Positions 1 to 6,223 of a stretch of DNA of 7,274 nt are shown here, piece after piece. The notes under the pieces are model-generated. The model had not been told where the DNA came from, ran no database searches, and saw nothing but the letters and a program-made list of their open reading frames with translations. How positions within the stretch are numbered: position 1 is the stretch's first letter; each line of letters begins with the position of its first letter. The stretch covers positions 1-7,274 of the forward strand of contig DJYJ01000059.1 in the NCBI GenBank assembly GCA_002450075.1, given 5' to 3'. The translations under genes and the position numbers were made by a program. This DNA comes from Clostridiales bacterium UBA6981 (GTDB lineage Bacteria > Bacillota > Clostridia > Oscillospirales > Oscillospiraceae).

Positions 1-55
1 ATACAGGGTATAATCTACCTGCTTTTTATTGTGCTTCACAACCTAATATTAAGCC

Positions 56-96
56 GACAGCCGCCCCTTTTTCAAGGGACGGCTGCCGTTATTTTT
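56..96 (+). terminator. Rho-independent terminator, rightward (first of two)
   Basis: Arms at 58-69 and 74-85 form a 12-bp stem with a single C/A mismatch (64 against 79) and a four-base loop. A T-rich tail follows at 89-96. The tail lies only on the plus-strand 3' side, so the element faces right. It probably ends a plus-strand gene that finishes before the window starts. Bases 1-55 hold no gene that can be supported. Confidence 0.75.
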
Positions 97-106
97 CTCT
101 TCTTTC

Positions 107-136
107 GGGGCTGACTTTTGAGACAGCCCCTTTTTT
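107..136 (+). terminator. Rho-independent terminator, rightward (second of two)
   Basis: GGGGCTG at 107-113 pairs perfectly with CAGCCCC at 124-130. The inner CT/AG pairs close a TTTG loop after an A/A mismatch, and six T residues follow at 131-136. The strong stem plus T-run marks a rightward intrinsic terminator. It ends one base short of the stop codon of the convergent phosphodiesterase gene. On the minus strand the same hairpin is followed by an A/G-rich stretch, so it should not terminate the leftward operon efficiently. Confidence 0.8.
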
Positions 137-137
137 A

Positions 138-953
138 TCACTTAAAGGTAATGCGGGGACGGTAGAACTCAAAGATCACGGCGTCCTGTCCCTTTTCGTT
201 GCGCGGCTCGTGGGAGGTCCAGGCGACCTTCATCGCGCCGAGCAGCTCGGAAAGGCGGACCGTCAGCGGGCGCTTTACGAGCTGATAGGCGATGAACTGC
301 GGGCGCGCGAGGAAGTTCAGCAGGCAGTTGCGCAGCAGGAAGCCCTGGAAGGCGCTCTGCTCGGGATACTCCCTCTGGGCAAGCTGGCCGCGCAGCAGCT
401 CCGGCGCATGGAAGCGGAACCAGGCGACGATGCGCGGATCAAAGCTCTCGACGCAGATCTCGCCGGGATAGGCGGCGATGAGATCATAGGTCTTGCGGCT
501 CAGCTCGCGGTTTTTCTTTCCGGCGGTCTTCAGCTCGCAGATGATCGCGCCGCGTCCGGCAACCGTGTTGAGCACGTCGGAGAACAGCGGGATGCGCTCG
601 TCCGTGCCGCAGAGGGGGAACTTCTGCAGCTCGGCAAAGGTGTAGTCGTCCACGCGGCCGTTGACGCCGCAGACGCGGTTTAAGGTGTCGTCGTGGAAGA
701 CGACGACCTGGCCGTCGCGCGTGAGCTGGACGTCCAGCTCCATGCCGTAGCCCGCCGCAGCGGCAAGCTCAAAGGCCTTGAGCGAGTTTTCCGGCACGCT
801 CTTGTCGCGGGAATGCAGCCCGCGGTGGGCAAAGTTGCGTCCCTTGAAGGGCGCCTTCTGGCCCTTTGTCGCCCGCCCGGGAGCGAGCAGGAACAGCGGC
901 AGCGCCGCGGCGGCAGCGCCGCAGCCGATCAGGATCTTCGTTCTCTTCTCCAT
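138..953 (-). CDS. Membrane-anchored glycerophosphodiester phosphodiesterase
   Basis: This 271-residue GDPD-family enzyme is expected to hydrolyse glycerophosphodiesters to sn-glycerol 3-phosphate and an alcohol, using a divalent metal. The TIM-barrel signature is complete: HRG at 43-45, PENS at 54-57, ELD at 72-74 (metal-binding Glu and Asp), the catalytic-region FHD at 86-88, and ELK at 140-142. The C-terminus replaces the usual TD-P motif with IFEFYRP, a variation I also associate with clostridial homologues. Residues 7-24 are hydrophobic behind a basic MEKRTK start, which suggests a signal anchor with the enzyme outside the cell. ATG at 953 is preceded by AGAGGT with a 7-base spacer. It is the last gene of the leftward operon, 68 bases after the transporter. 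Extracellular GDPDs act on phospholipid head groups or on polyglycerophosphate such as lipoteichoic acid; which applies here is unknown. Confidence 0.88.
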   Translation of the reverse strand: MEKRTKILIGCGAAAAALPLFLLAPGRATKGQKAPFKGRNFAHRGLHSRDKSVPENSLKAFELAAAAGYGMELDVQLTRDGQVVVFHDDTLNRVCGVNGRVDDYTFAELQKFPLCGTDERIPLFSDVLNTVAGRGAIICELKTAGKKNRELSRKTYDLIAAYPGEICVESFDPRIVAWFRFHAPELLRGQLAQREYPEQSAFQGFLLRNCLLNFLARPQFIAYQLVKRPLTVRLSELLGAMKVAWTSHEPRNEKGQDAVIFEFYRPRITFK

Positions 954-980
954 TTTTATAACCTCTTATAAGCTCTTTTC

Positions 981-1015
981 ATGCAAACAGCGATCTGTTG
1001 GGTCGGCGTTTGCAT
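981..1015 (-). other. Hairpin in the transporter-phosphodiesterase gap
   Basis: ATGCAAAC (981-988) and GTTTGCAT (1008-1015) are perfect inverted arms. The stem can continue inward through GC/GC and GATC/GGTC pairs with single-base bulges, leaving a TGTTG loop. In the leftward transcript no T-run follows, so it is not a convincing terminator. It could be an mRNA processing or stability element that sets phosphodiesterase expression apart from the upstream genes. The function is inferred; only the inverted repeat is seen. Confidence 0.5.
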
Positions 1016-1021
1016 CAAGTT

Positions 1022-2467
1022 TTAATCATCGGCGCCGAGCGCCTCGATACCGGTGACGTTCGCGACCTTGCCGGCCTTGATGCTTCGGACGAGCGAGGTG
1101 AAGACCGTGCAGCTGAGCAGGGTCAGGATGCAGGCATAGACCGGCAGCGCGCGCCAGGCCATCGCGGCCTTGAGCACCAGACCGAGCAGCACGGGCGTGA
1201 CCGTCTGGGCGGACATGGAAGCGGCGTAGTAAAAGCCGGTGAATTTGCCGATCTTCTTCGACGAGCACAGCTCGACGACCATCGGGAACGAGCAGTTGTG
1301 CACGAGCGCCATGCCGAAGCCCTTGAGCACCCACACGGCGTAGAGAAGCGTCGGGAAGGTGAACTCGCCGTGGGCGGAGCCGGCCTTGACCAGGTTGGTC
1401 GGGCGGACGAAGCACATGATGACAAGCCCCACGAACGTGATCATCAGACCCGTGGAGATCGTCCACTTGCGGCCGATCTTGTCCGCGATGGCGCCGGCGA
1501 TCGCAAAGCCGAGCACCGAGGCAAGGCCGCCCAGGATCGTCAGGATCATCGTGGCGCTGGAGACGGACTTGAGATAATAGATGACATAGTTGCCGATATA
1601 GGTGCCGAGCGCATTGTCGGACATGAACCACAGGAACTCCGCCCCGAGGATGGCGAGGAGCATGTTGCGGTTTTCGCGGCTCATGGGCTTGTCGTCGTCG
1701 ATCGGCGCGGCGACCGCGGCCATCTGCTCGCCGAGCGCCATCTCATCCTTGAGCTGTTCGGCCAGCTCGTTTTCGCGGATCGTCTTGAAGAGCACGAAGG
1801 CGGAGATCACCATCAGCACCGAGGCCACGATGAAGGGCAGCTCGATCGTCCAGATGTTGCGTTCGGCCGCGGGGGCGTTGATGTAGGACGACAGCACGAA
1901 GGCGAGACCCAGCACGGTGGCGAAGGCGCCGCCGAAATAGCCCATGATGTTGATAATGCCGTTGGCCTTGGCGCGCAGGGGCTTGGGCGTGATGTCCGGC
2001 ATCAGCGCGACGGCCGGGTTGCGGTACATCATCATGAAGATCAGCACGATCACCATCATGGCCACCATGCCTGCGATGTTGTTGTGATGGAAGAACAGCG
2101 GGATAAAGGGGAAGGCGATCGCCGAAACGAGCGTGCCGACGAGGATATAGGGCATGCGCTTGCCGATGGGCGTTTTCGTCTTGTCGGAGAGGTTGCCGAA
2201 GATCGGCAGCAGGATCAGCGCCGCGAGGTTGTCGCAGGCCATGATGATGCCGACGATCCACTGGACGTTTAAGATCTTGTCCGGATCGCTGGCCTTGAGC
2301 TCCGCCGAGGACATCTCGTAGATGTGGCGCGCGAAAATGTCCGTCAGGAAGGTCGGGCACCAGGAGTCGTAAACCTGCCAGAGCAGCAGGATGCCGAAGA
2401 ACGCAAAGCCGATGAGGGCAGTGCGTTTATAGTTCAGCTTCAGGCCGGAGTTCGCCGTTTCTGCCAT
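1022..2467 (-). CDS. MFS transporter, SLC45/GPH-like
   Basis: A 481-residue polytopic membrane protein of the major facilitator superfamily. The sequence shows about twelve hydrophobic segments split by a charged cytoplasmic loop around 229-268. MFS motif A appears in both halves: GNLSDKTKTPIGKR at 91-104 and GAIADKIGRK at 325-334. MPDITPKPLRAKANGI followed by a Gly-rich helix (156-180) resembles the SLC45/GPH branch, whose known members move sugars or glycosides with a cation. ATG at 2467 follows GGAAAGGGGA with good spacing. The gene starts 18 bases after the DHHW gene and shares its frame, as expected in one operon. The substrate cannot be read from the sequence. A sugar, a glycoside or a product of the neighbouring phosphodiesterase are candidates by context only. 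Confidence 0.85.
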   Translation of the reverse strand: MAETANSGLKLNYKRTALIGFAFFGILLLWQVYDSWCPTFLTDIFARHIYEMSSAELKASDPDKILNVQWIVGIIMACDNLAALILLPIFGNLSDKTKTPIGKRMPYILVGTLVSAIAFPFIPLFFHHNNIAGMVAMMVIVLIFMMMYRNPAVALMPDITPKPLRAKANGIINIMGYFGGAFATVLGLAFVLSSYINAPAAERNIWTIELPFIVASVLMVISAFVLFKTIRENELAEQLKDEMALGEQMAAVAAPIDDDKPMSRENRNMLLAILGAEFLWFMSDNALGTYIGNYVIYYLKSVSSATMILTILGGLASVLGFAIAGAIADKIGRKWTISTGLMITFVGLVIMCFVRPTNLVKAGSAHGEFTFPTLLYAVWVLKGFGMALVHNCSFPMVVELCSSKKIGKFTGFYYAASMSAQTVTPVLLGLVLKAAMAWRALPVYACILTLLSCTVFTSLVRSIKAGKVANVTGIEALGADD

Positions 2468-2485
2468 GTTGATTTCCCCTTTCCA

Positions 2486-3985
2486 TCAGTATCCGAGTCT
2501 CATGTCAAGCTGCTCATAGGCGCCGTAGCCCATGGCCTTGGACATGCTCTCGGCCAGGATGACGTCGTTGATGTGGTAGGCCTGGATGAACGAGCGCATC
2601 CCCATCGCGTCATACTGGCGGAAGTCCAGCGCGTAAACGCGGTGGTAATGCTGCGTGAGGTAAAGCACGAAGGGGTTGCCGTAGGAGTCCTTGTACACGA
2701 CGCAGTTCGGCGCGTCGGGCAGATCGTTGTTCGTCAGCACCGTCATCGTATGGTCACCGCCGAGGAAGGCCATGTACTTGGAGAAGATGCTGGACTGGCT
2801 CATATCGATGATGGGCTCGGCCTGGAAGGTCGTGCCGTTTTTATAGACGTCCATCTCGATGTTGCCGGGCGGCTGATAGGCAATGAGCGTGTCGGTCTCC
2901 AGCTTGGCCGGGGCGGGCGAGGTGGAATAGAACGAGCCGAGGGAGTCGCCCATGTCGCGCTCCTCAAACTCCTCGAGCGGCACGGGCTCAAAGTCCGCCA
3001 TGCGGCAGAAGGCCTCATAGGCGTAGTACGCGCCCAGCGCCGTCCAGTGGTGGTCGGTGCGGAAATAGATGTATTCGTCGTTGTGGCGCACCAGCGTGTT
3101 GAACACGTTGACCTTGATCACGTCGTCGCTTTCCTTTTCGAACTTGTAGGCGATGGCCTGGCCCTGGTCGTCCATGCCGAGACGGCTCAGCAGGTCGGAC
3201 GAGAGCAGCACGCCGACGCTCGCCGGGATGGGCATGTCAAAGAAGCGCACGTCGTATTCCTTCGCGATGCCGGCCGCGCGGCTGACCATGTTCGCGTTCA
3301 TGGTAGTGAGTCCCTCGTTGAACTGGAATTTCTCGAAGGCCGCGCCGCCGATCTGCAGCGCCGCACCATGAATGACCTTTTCGTCGTTGTCGCCCAGGCC
3401 TCCCCAGGTCTCGACCGATTCGGTGGGCGCGTCGACCTCCTCGTAATAGGGCGTGGGCTCCGGCGTCGGGACGGGCGTGGGCTCCGGCGTGGGCGTCGGC
3501 TCGGCCTCCGCGTCAGTCTCCTCCCCCGGTGCGGCGGTCTCGGCAGCGGGCGTCGGCAGCGGGAGATACTCTTCTTCGGCGCCGCTCGTGTCCGTCTTGA
3601 TCTGGGAATAGTCGACCACGTTGGTCGTGATGCCGTGGAGATTGTTCATCCCCGTCGCGACGTCCAGCCAGACCTCGCGGCCGGGGAAGGTATCGGAATA
3701 CCAGGTGCTGACGCCGTCAAAGAAGTCGCCGTTGAAAAAGGTCTTTGCCGTCAGCTTCGGGAATTCGGCCAGACGGCGCTTTTCTCTCATCGACTCGGTC
3801 GGGCGCAGCGGGATGATCAGCGCGATCAGCGCCAGACCGAAGAGCACCGTGAAGAACGGCGTCGCCAGCTTGCGGCGGCGCGTCATGCGCCGCTTCGCCG
3901 CGGGGGATTCCTTGGCCGCGTGCCTGCTGGCCGCGGGGGCTGCGTGCGCCGCGTGCTTCGGGGAGCGGGTCTTTTTTTCTTCCAT
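2486..3985 (-). CDS. DHHW family protein, AlgJ/AlgX-like O-acylation partner
   Basis: A 499-residue membrane-anchored extracytoplasmic protein. Residues 1-39 are a basic, Ala/His-rich cytoplasmic tail, 40-60 a single membrane segment, and the rest faces outward. The family's opening pattern (REKRRLAEFP at 67-76, then W..D.FPGR near 95-103) is present. The DHHW motif lies at 311-314, in FRTDHHW, and a candidate nucleophile Ser434 lies in YKDSYGNPF. Asp/His plus Ser match the catalytic layout of AlgJ/AlgX/PatB SGNH-like acetyltransferases, which finish glycan O-acetylation started by an MBOAT protein. A disordered insert rich in Pro, Thr and Glu (about 141-180) interrupts the fold after the first 70 outer residues. 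ATG at 3985 follows a strong GGAGGAGGG site that directly adjoins the MBOAT stop codon. The pairing with MBOAT supports a joint role in acylating a surface or secreted glycan. Acyl transfer activity itself is inferred. Confidence 0.85.
   Translation of the reverse strand: MEEKKTRSPKHAAHAAPAASRHAAKESPAAKRRMTRRRKLATPFFTVLFGLALIALIIPLRPTESMREKRRLAEFPKLTAKTFFNGDFFDGVSTWYSDTFPGREVWLDVATGMNNLHGITTNVVDYSQIKTDTSGAEEEYLPLPTPAAETAAPGEETDAEAEPTPTPEPTPVPTPEPTPYYEEVDAPTESVETWGGLGDNDEKVIHGAALQIGGAAFEKFQFNEGLTTMNANMVSRAAGIAKEYDVRFFDMPIPASVGVLLSSDLLSRLGMDDQGQAIAYKFEKESDDVIKVNVFNTLVRHNDEYIYFRTDHHWTALGAYYAYEAFCRMADFEPVPLEEFEERDMGDSLGSFYSTSPAPAKLETDTLIAYQPPGNIEMDVYKNGTTFQAEPIIDMSQSSIFSKYMAFLGGDHTMTVLTNNDLPDAPNCVVYKDSYGNPFVLYLTQHYHRVYALDFRQYDAMGMRSFIQAYHINDVILAESMSKAMGYGAYEQLDMRLGY
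3449..3499 (-). repeat. In-frame Pro-Thr-Glu repeat inside the DHHW gene
   Basis: Codons 163-179 encode alternating Pro-Thr and Pro-Glu units. At DNA level an identical 18-base copy occurs at 3449-3466 and 3473-3490, a period of 24 bases or eight residues. It likely makes an extended, flexible spacer. Such repeats can vary in copy number by slippage. Confidence 0.7.
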
Positions 3986-4003
3986 GATTCTAACCCTCCT
4001 CCC

Positions 4004-5458
4004 TTAGAACTGGAAATAGATGAACGGATTGTAGCTGTCGCCGACGAGCGAGCTCGTGGCGAGCAGCAGCAGGACGACAGGGATCACGCAGGTGCGCACG
4101 ATCTCCCAGGTCCGCGAGCCGGCCTCGCGGCCGCGCGCGGCAAGCAGGTCGGAGAGGCGCCTTGCCAGCGGCGTGCAGGCGATGACCGACACGATCAGCA
4201 GGAAGAGGTTGTTTTCCAGCACCGTGACGGAGATAAAGTCGGAGAAGCGATTGCCGTTGAGGGCGAAGAGATTGCGGAACACCTGCCAGGCAAGGCGCAC
4301 GTCCGTAAAGCGGAAGAGCACCCAGCCGACCATCACGACAAAAAGCGCGTAGAGGTGCGGCAGGATCTTCCACTTGCCGAACACCTTGCTGAGCAGCAGC
4401 TTTTCGGCCACGAGGAAGACGAAATAATACAGCCCCCACAGCACAAAGTTCCAGCTTGCGCCGTGCCACAGGCCCGTCAGCGCCCAGACCACGAAGAGGT
4501 TCAAAAGCCATCTGGGCATGCTCACGCGGTTGCCGCCGAGCGGGATGTAGACATAGTCGCGGAAGAACGTGGACAGCGACATGTGCCAGCGGCGCCAGAA
4601 GTCCGTGATCGAGCGGGAGATGTAGGGATAATTGAAGTTTTCCGGATAGTGGAAGCCAAGCATCCAGCCCATGCCGATCGCCATGTCGGAGTAGGCCGAG
4701 AAGTCGAGATAGATCTGCAGCATATAGGCCGCCGCGCCGAGCCAGCTCTCCATCACCGTAAGGCTCTGGATGGTCGAGAGGTTCTGGGCAAAGAGCGAGG
4801 CGTCGGACGCCGCGGAGGTCGCAAGCAGCAGCTGATCTGCCAGCGCACCGCAGGGATTGGCCAGCAGCGCCTTCTTCGCAAGGCCCACCGTGAAGCGGCG
4901 GATGCCGGGCAGGAAATCCTTGCCCGGCTTGCGGCTGACGTACAGCTCGTGCGCCAGCGTCTTATAGCGGACGATCGGGCCGGCGACACACTGGTGGAAC
5001 AGCGCGGCATAAAGCAGCACGTTCCAGTAGCTCCGCTGGGCGTGGGCGTCGCCGCGATACACGTCGACGACATAGGTCATCAGCTGGAAGGTGTAGAACG
5101 AAATGCCGATCGGCAGCGCGATGCGCGCGATCGCGTCCGGCACCTTGCCGAAGATCGAGCAGATGAGCGGGGAATACTTGAAAAAGCCGATGAGCGCGAT
5201 GTCGATCGCGATCGAGGCGACAAGCCAGACGCGCGCCGTCTCGATGTAGGGCGCATCGGCGATGCGCAGCGCGCAGTACCAGCTGGTGAGCGCCATGAAC
5301 ATCAGCAGCAGGACATACTTCGGCTCTCCCCACGCGTAAAAGATCAGCGAGAAGACCAGCAGCGAGATGTTCTTCGTCCTGCGGTCCGGGCAGATGTAGT
5401 ATACGAGCAGAGAGAGCGGAAGAAAGGCGTATACGAATAGCAGGCTGGAAAAAACCAT
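4004..5458 (-). CDS. MBOAT family membrane-bound O-acyltransferase, AlgI/DltB-like
   Basis: A 484-residue multi-pass membrane protein of the MBOAT family. These proteins pass acyl groups across or within the membrane for attachment to polymers outside. The landmarks are complete: ISFYTFQ at 119-125, YLDFSAYSDMAIG at 250-262, DFWRRWHMSLS at 286-296 followed by FFRDYVYIPLGGNR to 311, and TGLWHGASWNF at 328-338, with His332 the invariant catalytic histidine. The C-terminus YNPFIYFQF is the usual ending for the bacterial AlgI-like group. Length is normal for the family and no residue appears to be missing. ATG at 5458 follows CAGGAG at about 10 bases, 34 bases after the regulator gene, and the stop touches the ribosome binding site of the DHHW gene, implying translational coupling. 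The substrate may be an exopolysaccharide, wall glycan or teichoic acid. The absence of dltA, dltC and dltD nearby argues against D-alanylation. Confidence 0.92.
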   Translation of the reverse strand: MVFSSLLFVYAFLPLSLLVYYICPDRRTKNISLLVFSLIFYAWGEPKYVLLLMFMALTSWYCALRIADAPYIETARVWLVASIAIDIALIGFFKYSPLICSIFGKVPDAIARIALPIGISFYTFQLMTYVVDVYRGDAHAQRSYWNVLLYAALFHQCVAGPIVRYKTLAHELYVSRKPGKDFLPGIRRFTVGLAKKALLANPCGALADQLLLATSAASDASLFAQNLSTIQSLTVMESWLGAAAYMLQIYLDFSAYSDMAIGMGWMLGFHYPENFNYPYISRSITDFWRRWHMSLSTFFRDYVYIPLGGNRVSMPRWLLNLFVVWALTGLWHGASWNFVLWGLYYFVFLVAEKLLLSKVFGKWKILPHLYALFVVMVGWVLFRFTDVRLAWQVFRNLFALNGNRFSDFISVTVLENNLFLLIVSVIACTPLARRLSDLLAARGREAGSRTWEIVRTCVIPVVLLLLATSSLVGDSYNPFIYFQF

Positions 5459-5492
5459 GGATAAAAAACTCCTGTTTATGTGATGGGGATAC

Positions 5493-5930
5493 TCAGCTGT
5501 CGCACTCCGGCATCAGCTCATGCGAGATAATGTGCAGCATCTCGTCGAACTTCTTCACGTCCTCTTCCGGGAAACGCTCTTCGATACGCTGCATGACCGT
5601 GTGCTCATAGTTGTTGAAGATGCCGATATAGTTCATGAACTTTTCCGACAGCACCAGATGATACTCGCGGCGGTCGATCTGGGAATTCTGGCGTTCGATA
5701 TAGCCCTTTTTGATCAGACTGTTGACCTTATAGGTTGCGTTCGACTGGGAAATGCTGAGGAAATCGGCAAACTGGCCGACGGTCGGCTCGCGCAGGAGGT
5801 AGATCACCTCAAGCGAGAACGCCTCCATCGCGCTCAGCGAGCCTTCGCGCTCGCGGACGTTTTCAAAAACGCGGCGGAAGAACTGCAGTTCAAACTTTTC
5901 ATAGACCTCGGTGAAATTCTTATCTAACAT
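5493..5930 (-). CDS. MarR-family transcriptional regulator
   Basis: A 145-residue winged-helix DNA-binding protein, usual MarR length and expected to act as a dimer in the cytoplasm. The fold is readable: an N-terminal dimer helix, then VGQFADFLSISQSNATYKVN (51-70) as the helix-turn-helix, LIKKGYIER (72-80), and the wing with the family's DRR signature at 86-88, followed by C-terminal dimerisation helices. ATG at 5930 is preferred over an in-frame TTG at 5972, which would add 14 residues. The reason is that GGGAGG sits 10 bases before the ATG and nothing suitable precedes the TTG. As first gene of the leftward operon it may control itself and the acylation genes. The general shape resembles FabT-like lipid regulators from Firmicutes, but that assignment is weak. 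No ligand can be inferred. Confidence 0.85.
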   Translation of the reverse strand: MLDKNFTEVYEKFELQFFRRVFENVREREGSLSAMEAFSLEVIYLLREPTVGQFADFLSISQSNATYKVNSLIKKGYIERQNSQIDRREYHLVLSEKFMNYIGIFNNYEHTVMQRIEERFPEEDVKKFDEMLHIISHELMPECDS

Positions 5931-5940
5931 CGTCAGATGT

Positions 5941-5946
5941 CCTCCC
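5941..5946 (-). promoter_or_regulatory. Ribosome binding site that decides the MarR start
   Basis: Read on the minus strand this is GGGAGG, 10 bases ahead of ATG at 5930. The in-frame TTG at 5972 lies upstream of this site, and the site itself would be coding if the TTG were used, so the ATG start is favoured. Confidence 0.75.
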
Positions 5947-5977
5947 CTGGGCCTTTTTTCTGTCAGGTCCAAATTTT

Positions 5978-6006
5978 ATTTTATTACAAAAAAAAGGCTT
6001 TGTAAA
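5978..6006 (-). promoter_or_regulatory. Leftward sigma-A-type promoter for the MarR operon
   Basis: On the minus strand TTTACA (6006-6001) is separated by exactly 17 bases from TAAAAT (5983-5978), each one base from consensus. Transcription would begin near 5971, giving a leader of about 40 nt before the MarR start. The -35 lies inside a small imperfect palindrome, CTTTGTAAAG at 5998-6007, a possible operator. The spacer carries a run of eight T on the minus strand. Confidence 0.65.
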
Positions 6007-6079
6007 GAAAGATGGACAAACTTTTAAGATATTTGAAGGAACCTCAGCAAAAAAGGCGCAAAAAAACTTGCGAAACCTC

Positions 6080-6108
6080 TTGCAATTTCTTGTTACATTT
6101 GATATTAT
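6080..6108 (+). promoter_or_regulatory. Rightward extended -10 promoter for rpsB
   Basis: TTGCAA at 6080-6085 and TATTAT at 6103-6108 are 17 bases apart. TG at 6100-6101 adds an extended -10 element. The start of transcription would be near 6115, about 110 nt ahead of rpsB. No competing site of similar quality is seen closer to the gene. Confidence 0.7.
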
Positions 6109-6113
6109 ATCAA
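6099..6113. repeat. Perfect 15-bp palindrome over the rpsB -10 element
   Basis: TTGATAT-T-ATATCAA has seven-base arms around a single central base. It covers the whole -10 hexamer of the rightward promoter, the classical place for a repressor to block RNA polymerase. The divergent gene encodes a MarR regulator, a family that binds palindromes of this size, but no copy of the same palindrome is visible at the regulator's own promoter. Operator function is inferred. Confidence 0.45.
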
Positions 6114-6114
6114 G

Positions 6115-6223
6115 GCATTTCGCACGGGCGCCGACTTTCCCCATGTGGCCGCAGCAGACGCGGCTTGGAAGAAAGGATGAAGCTCCCGGAGGAATAGAAC
6201 AAATATGAAAAAGGAGTATCCAC
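6115..6223 (+). ncRNA. rpsB mRNA leader with GC-rich hairpin
   Basis: The predicted 5' untranslated region is about 109 nt. GCCGC (6148-6152) pairs with GCGGC (6160-6164) around a seven-base loop. Weaker outer pairing is possible between TTCC at 6137-6140 and GGAA at 6167-6170. A second, strong ribosome binding site GGAGGA (6188-6193) precedes an ATG at 6205 in a different frame from rpsB, whose own site AAAAAGGAG follows at once. rpsB leaders in several bacterial groups bind S2 for autogenous control. I cannot match this one to a known leader family. Confidence 0.4.

Noticed and set aside
9..14. Perfect TATAAT on the plus strand, possibly starting a short RNA that ends at the first terminator
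   Set aside because: The -35 region would lie outside the window, so the promoter cannot be judged.
920..932. Lipobox-like L-I-G-C at residues 8-11 of the phosphodiesterase
   Set aside because: The cysteine comes after only about four hydrophobic residues and the main hydrophobic stretch lies behind it, which is the wrong way round for a lipoprotein signal. A signal anchor fits better.
998..2272. A plus-strand open frame of 424 codons opposite the transporter gene
   Set aside because: Same shadow effect; the His/Asp/Arg-rich low-complexity translation is the complement of hydrophobic membrane codons.
2324..5440. A plus-strand open frame of 1038 codons
   Set aside because: It runs opposite three well-supported minus-strand genes that happen to share one frame and have G/C-rich third positions, which suppresses stops on the other strand. 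Its product is an Arg/His/Asp/Gly-rich string with no domain, and no promoter or sensible start precedes it.
4004..5458. Reading the MBOAT gene as dltB of D-alanyl-lipoteichoic acid synthesis
   Set aside because: No dltA, dltC or dltD is adjacent, the partner is a DHHW protein, and the motifs fit the AlgI-like group at least as well.
5931..5972. Longer MarR protein from TTG at 5972
   Set aside because: The extra residues are coded by the leader and the ribosome binding site itself, and no binding site precedes the TTG.
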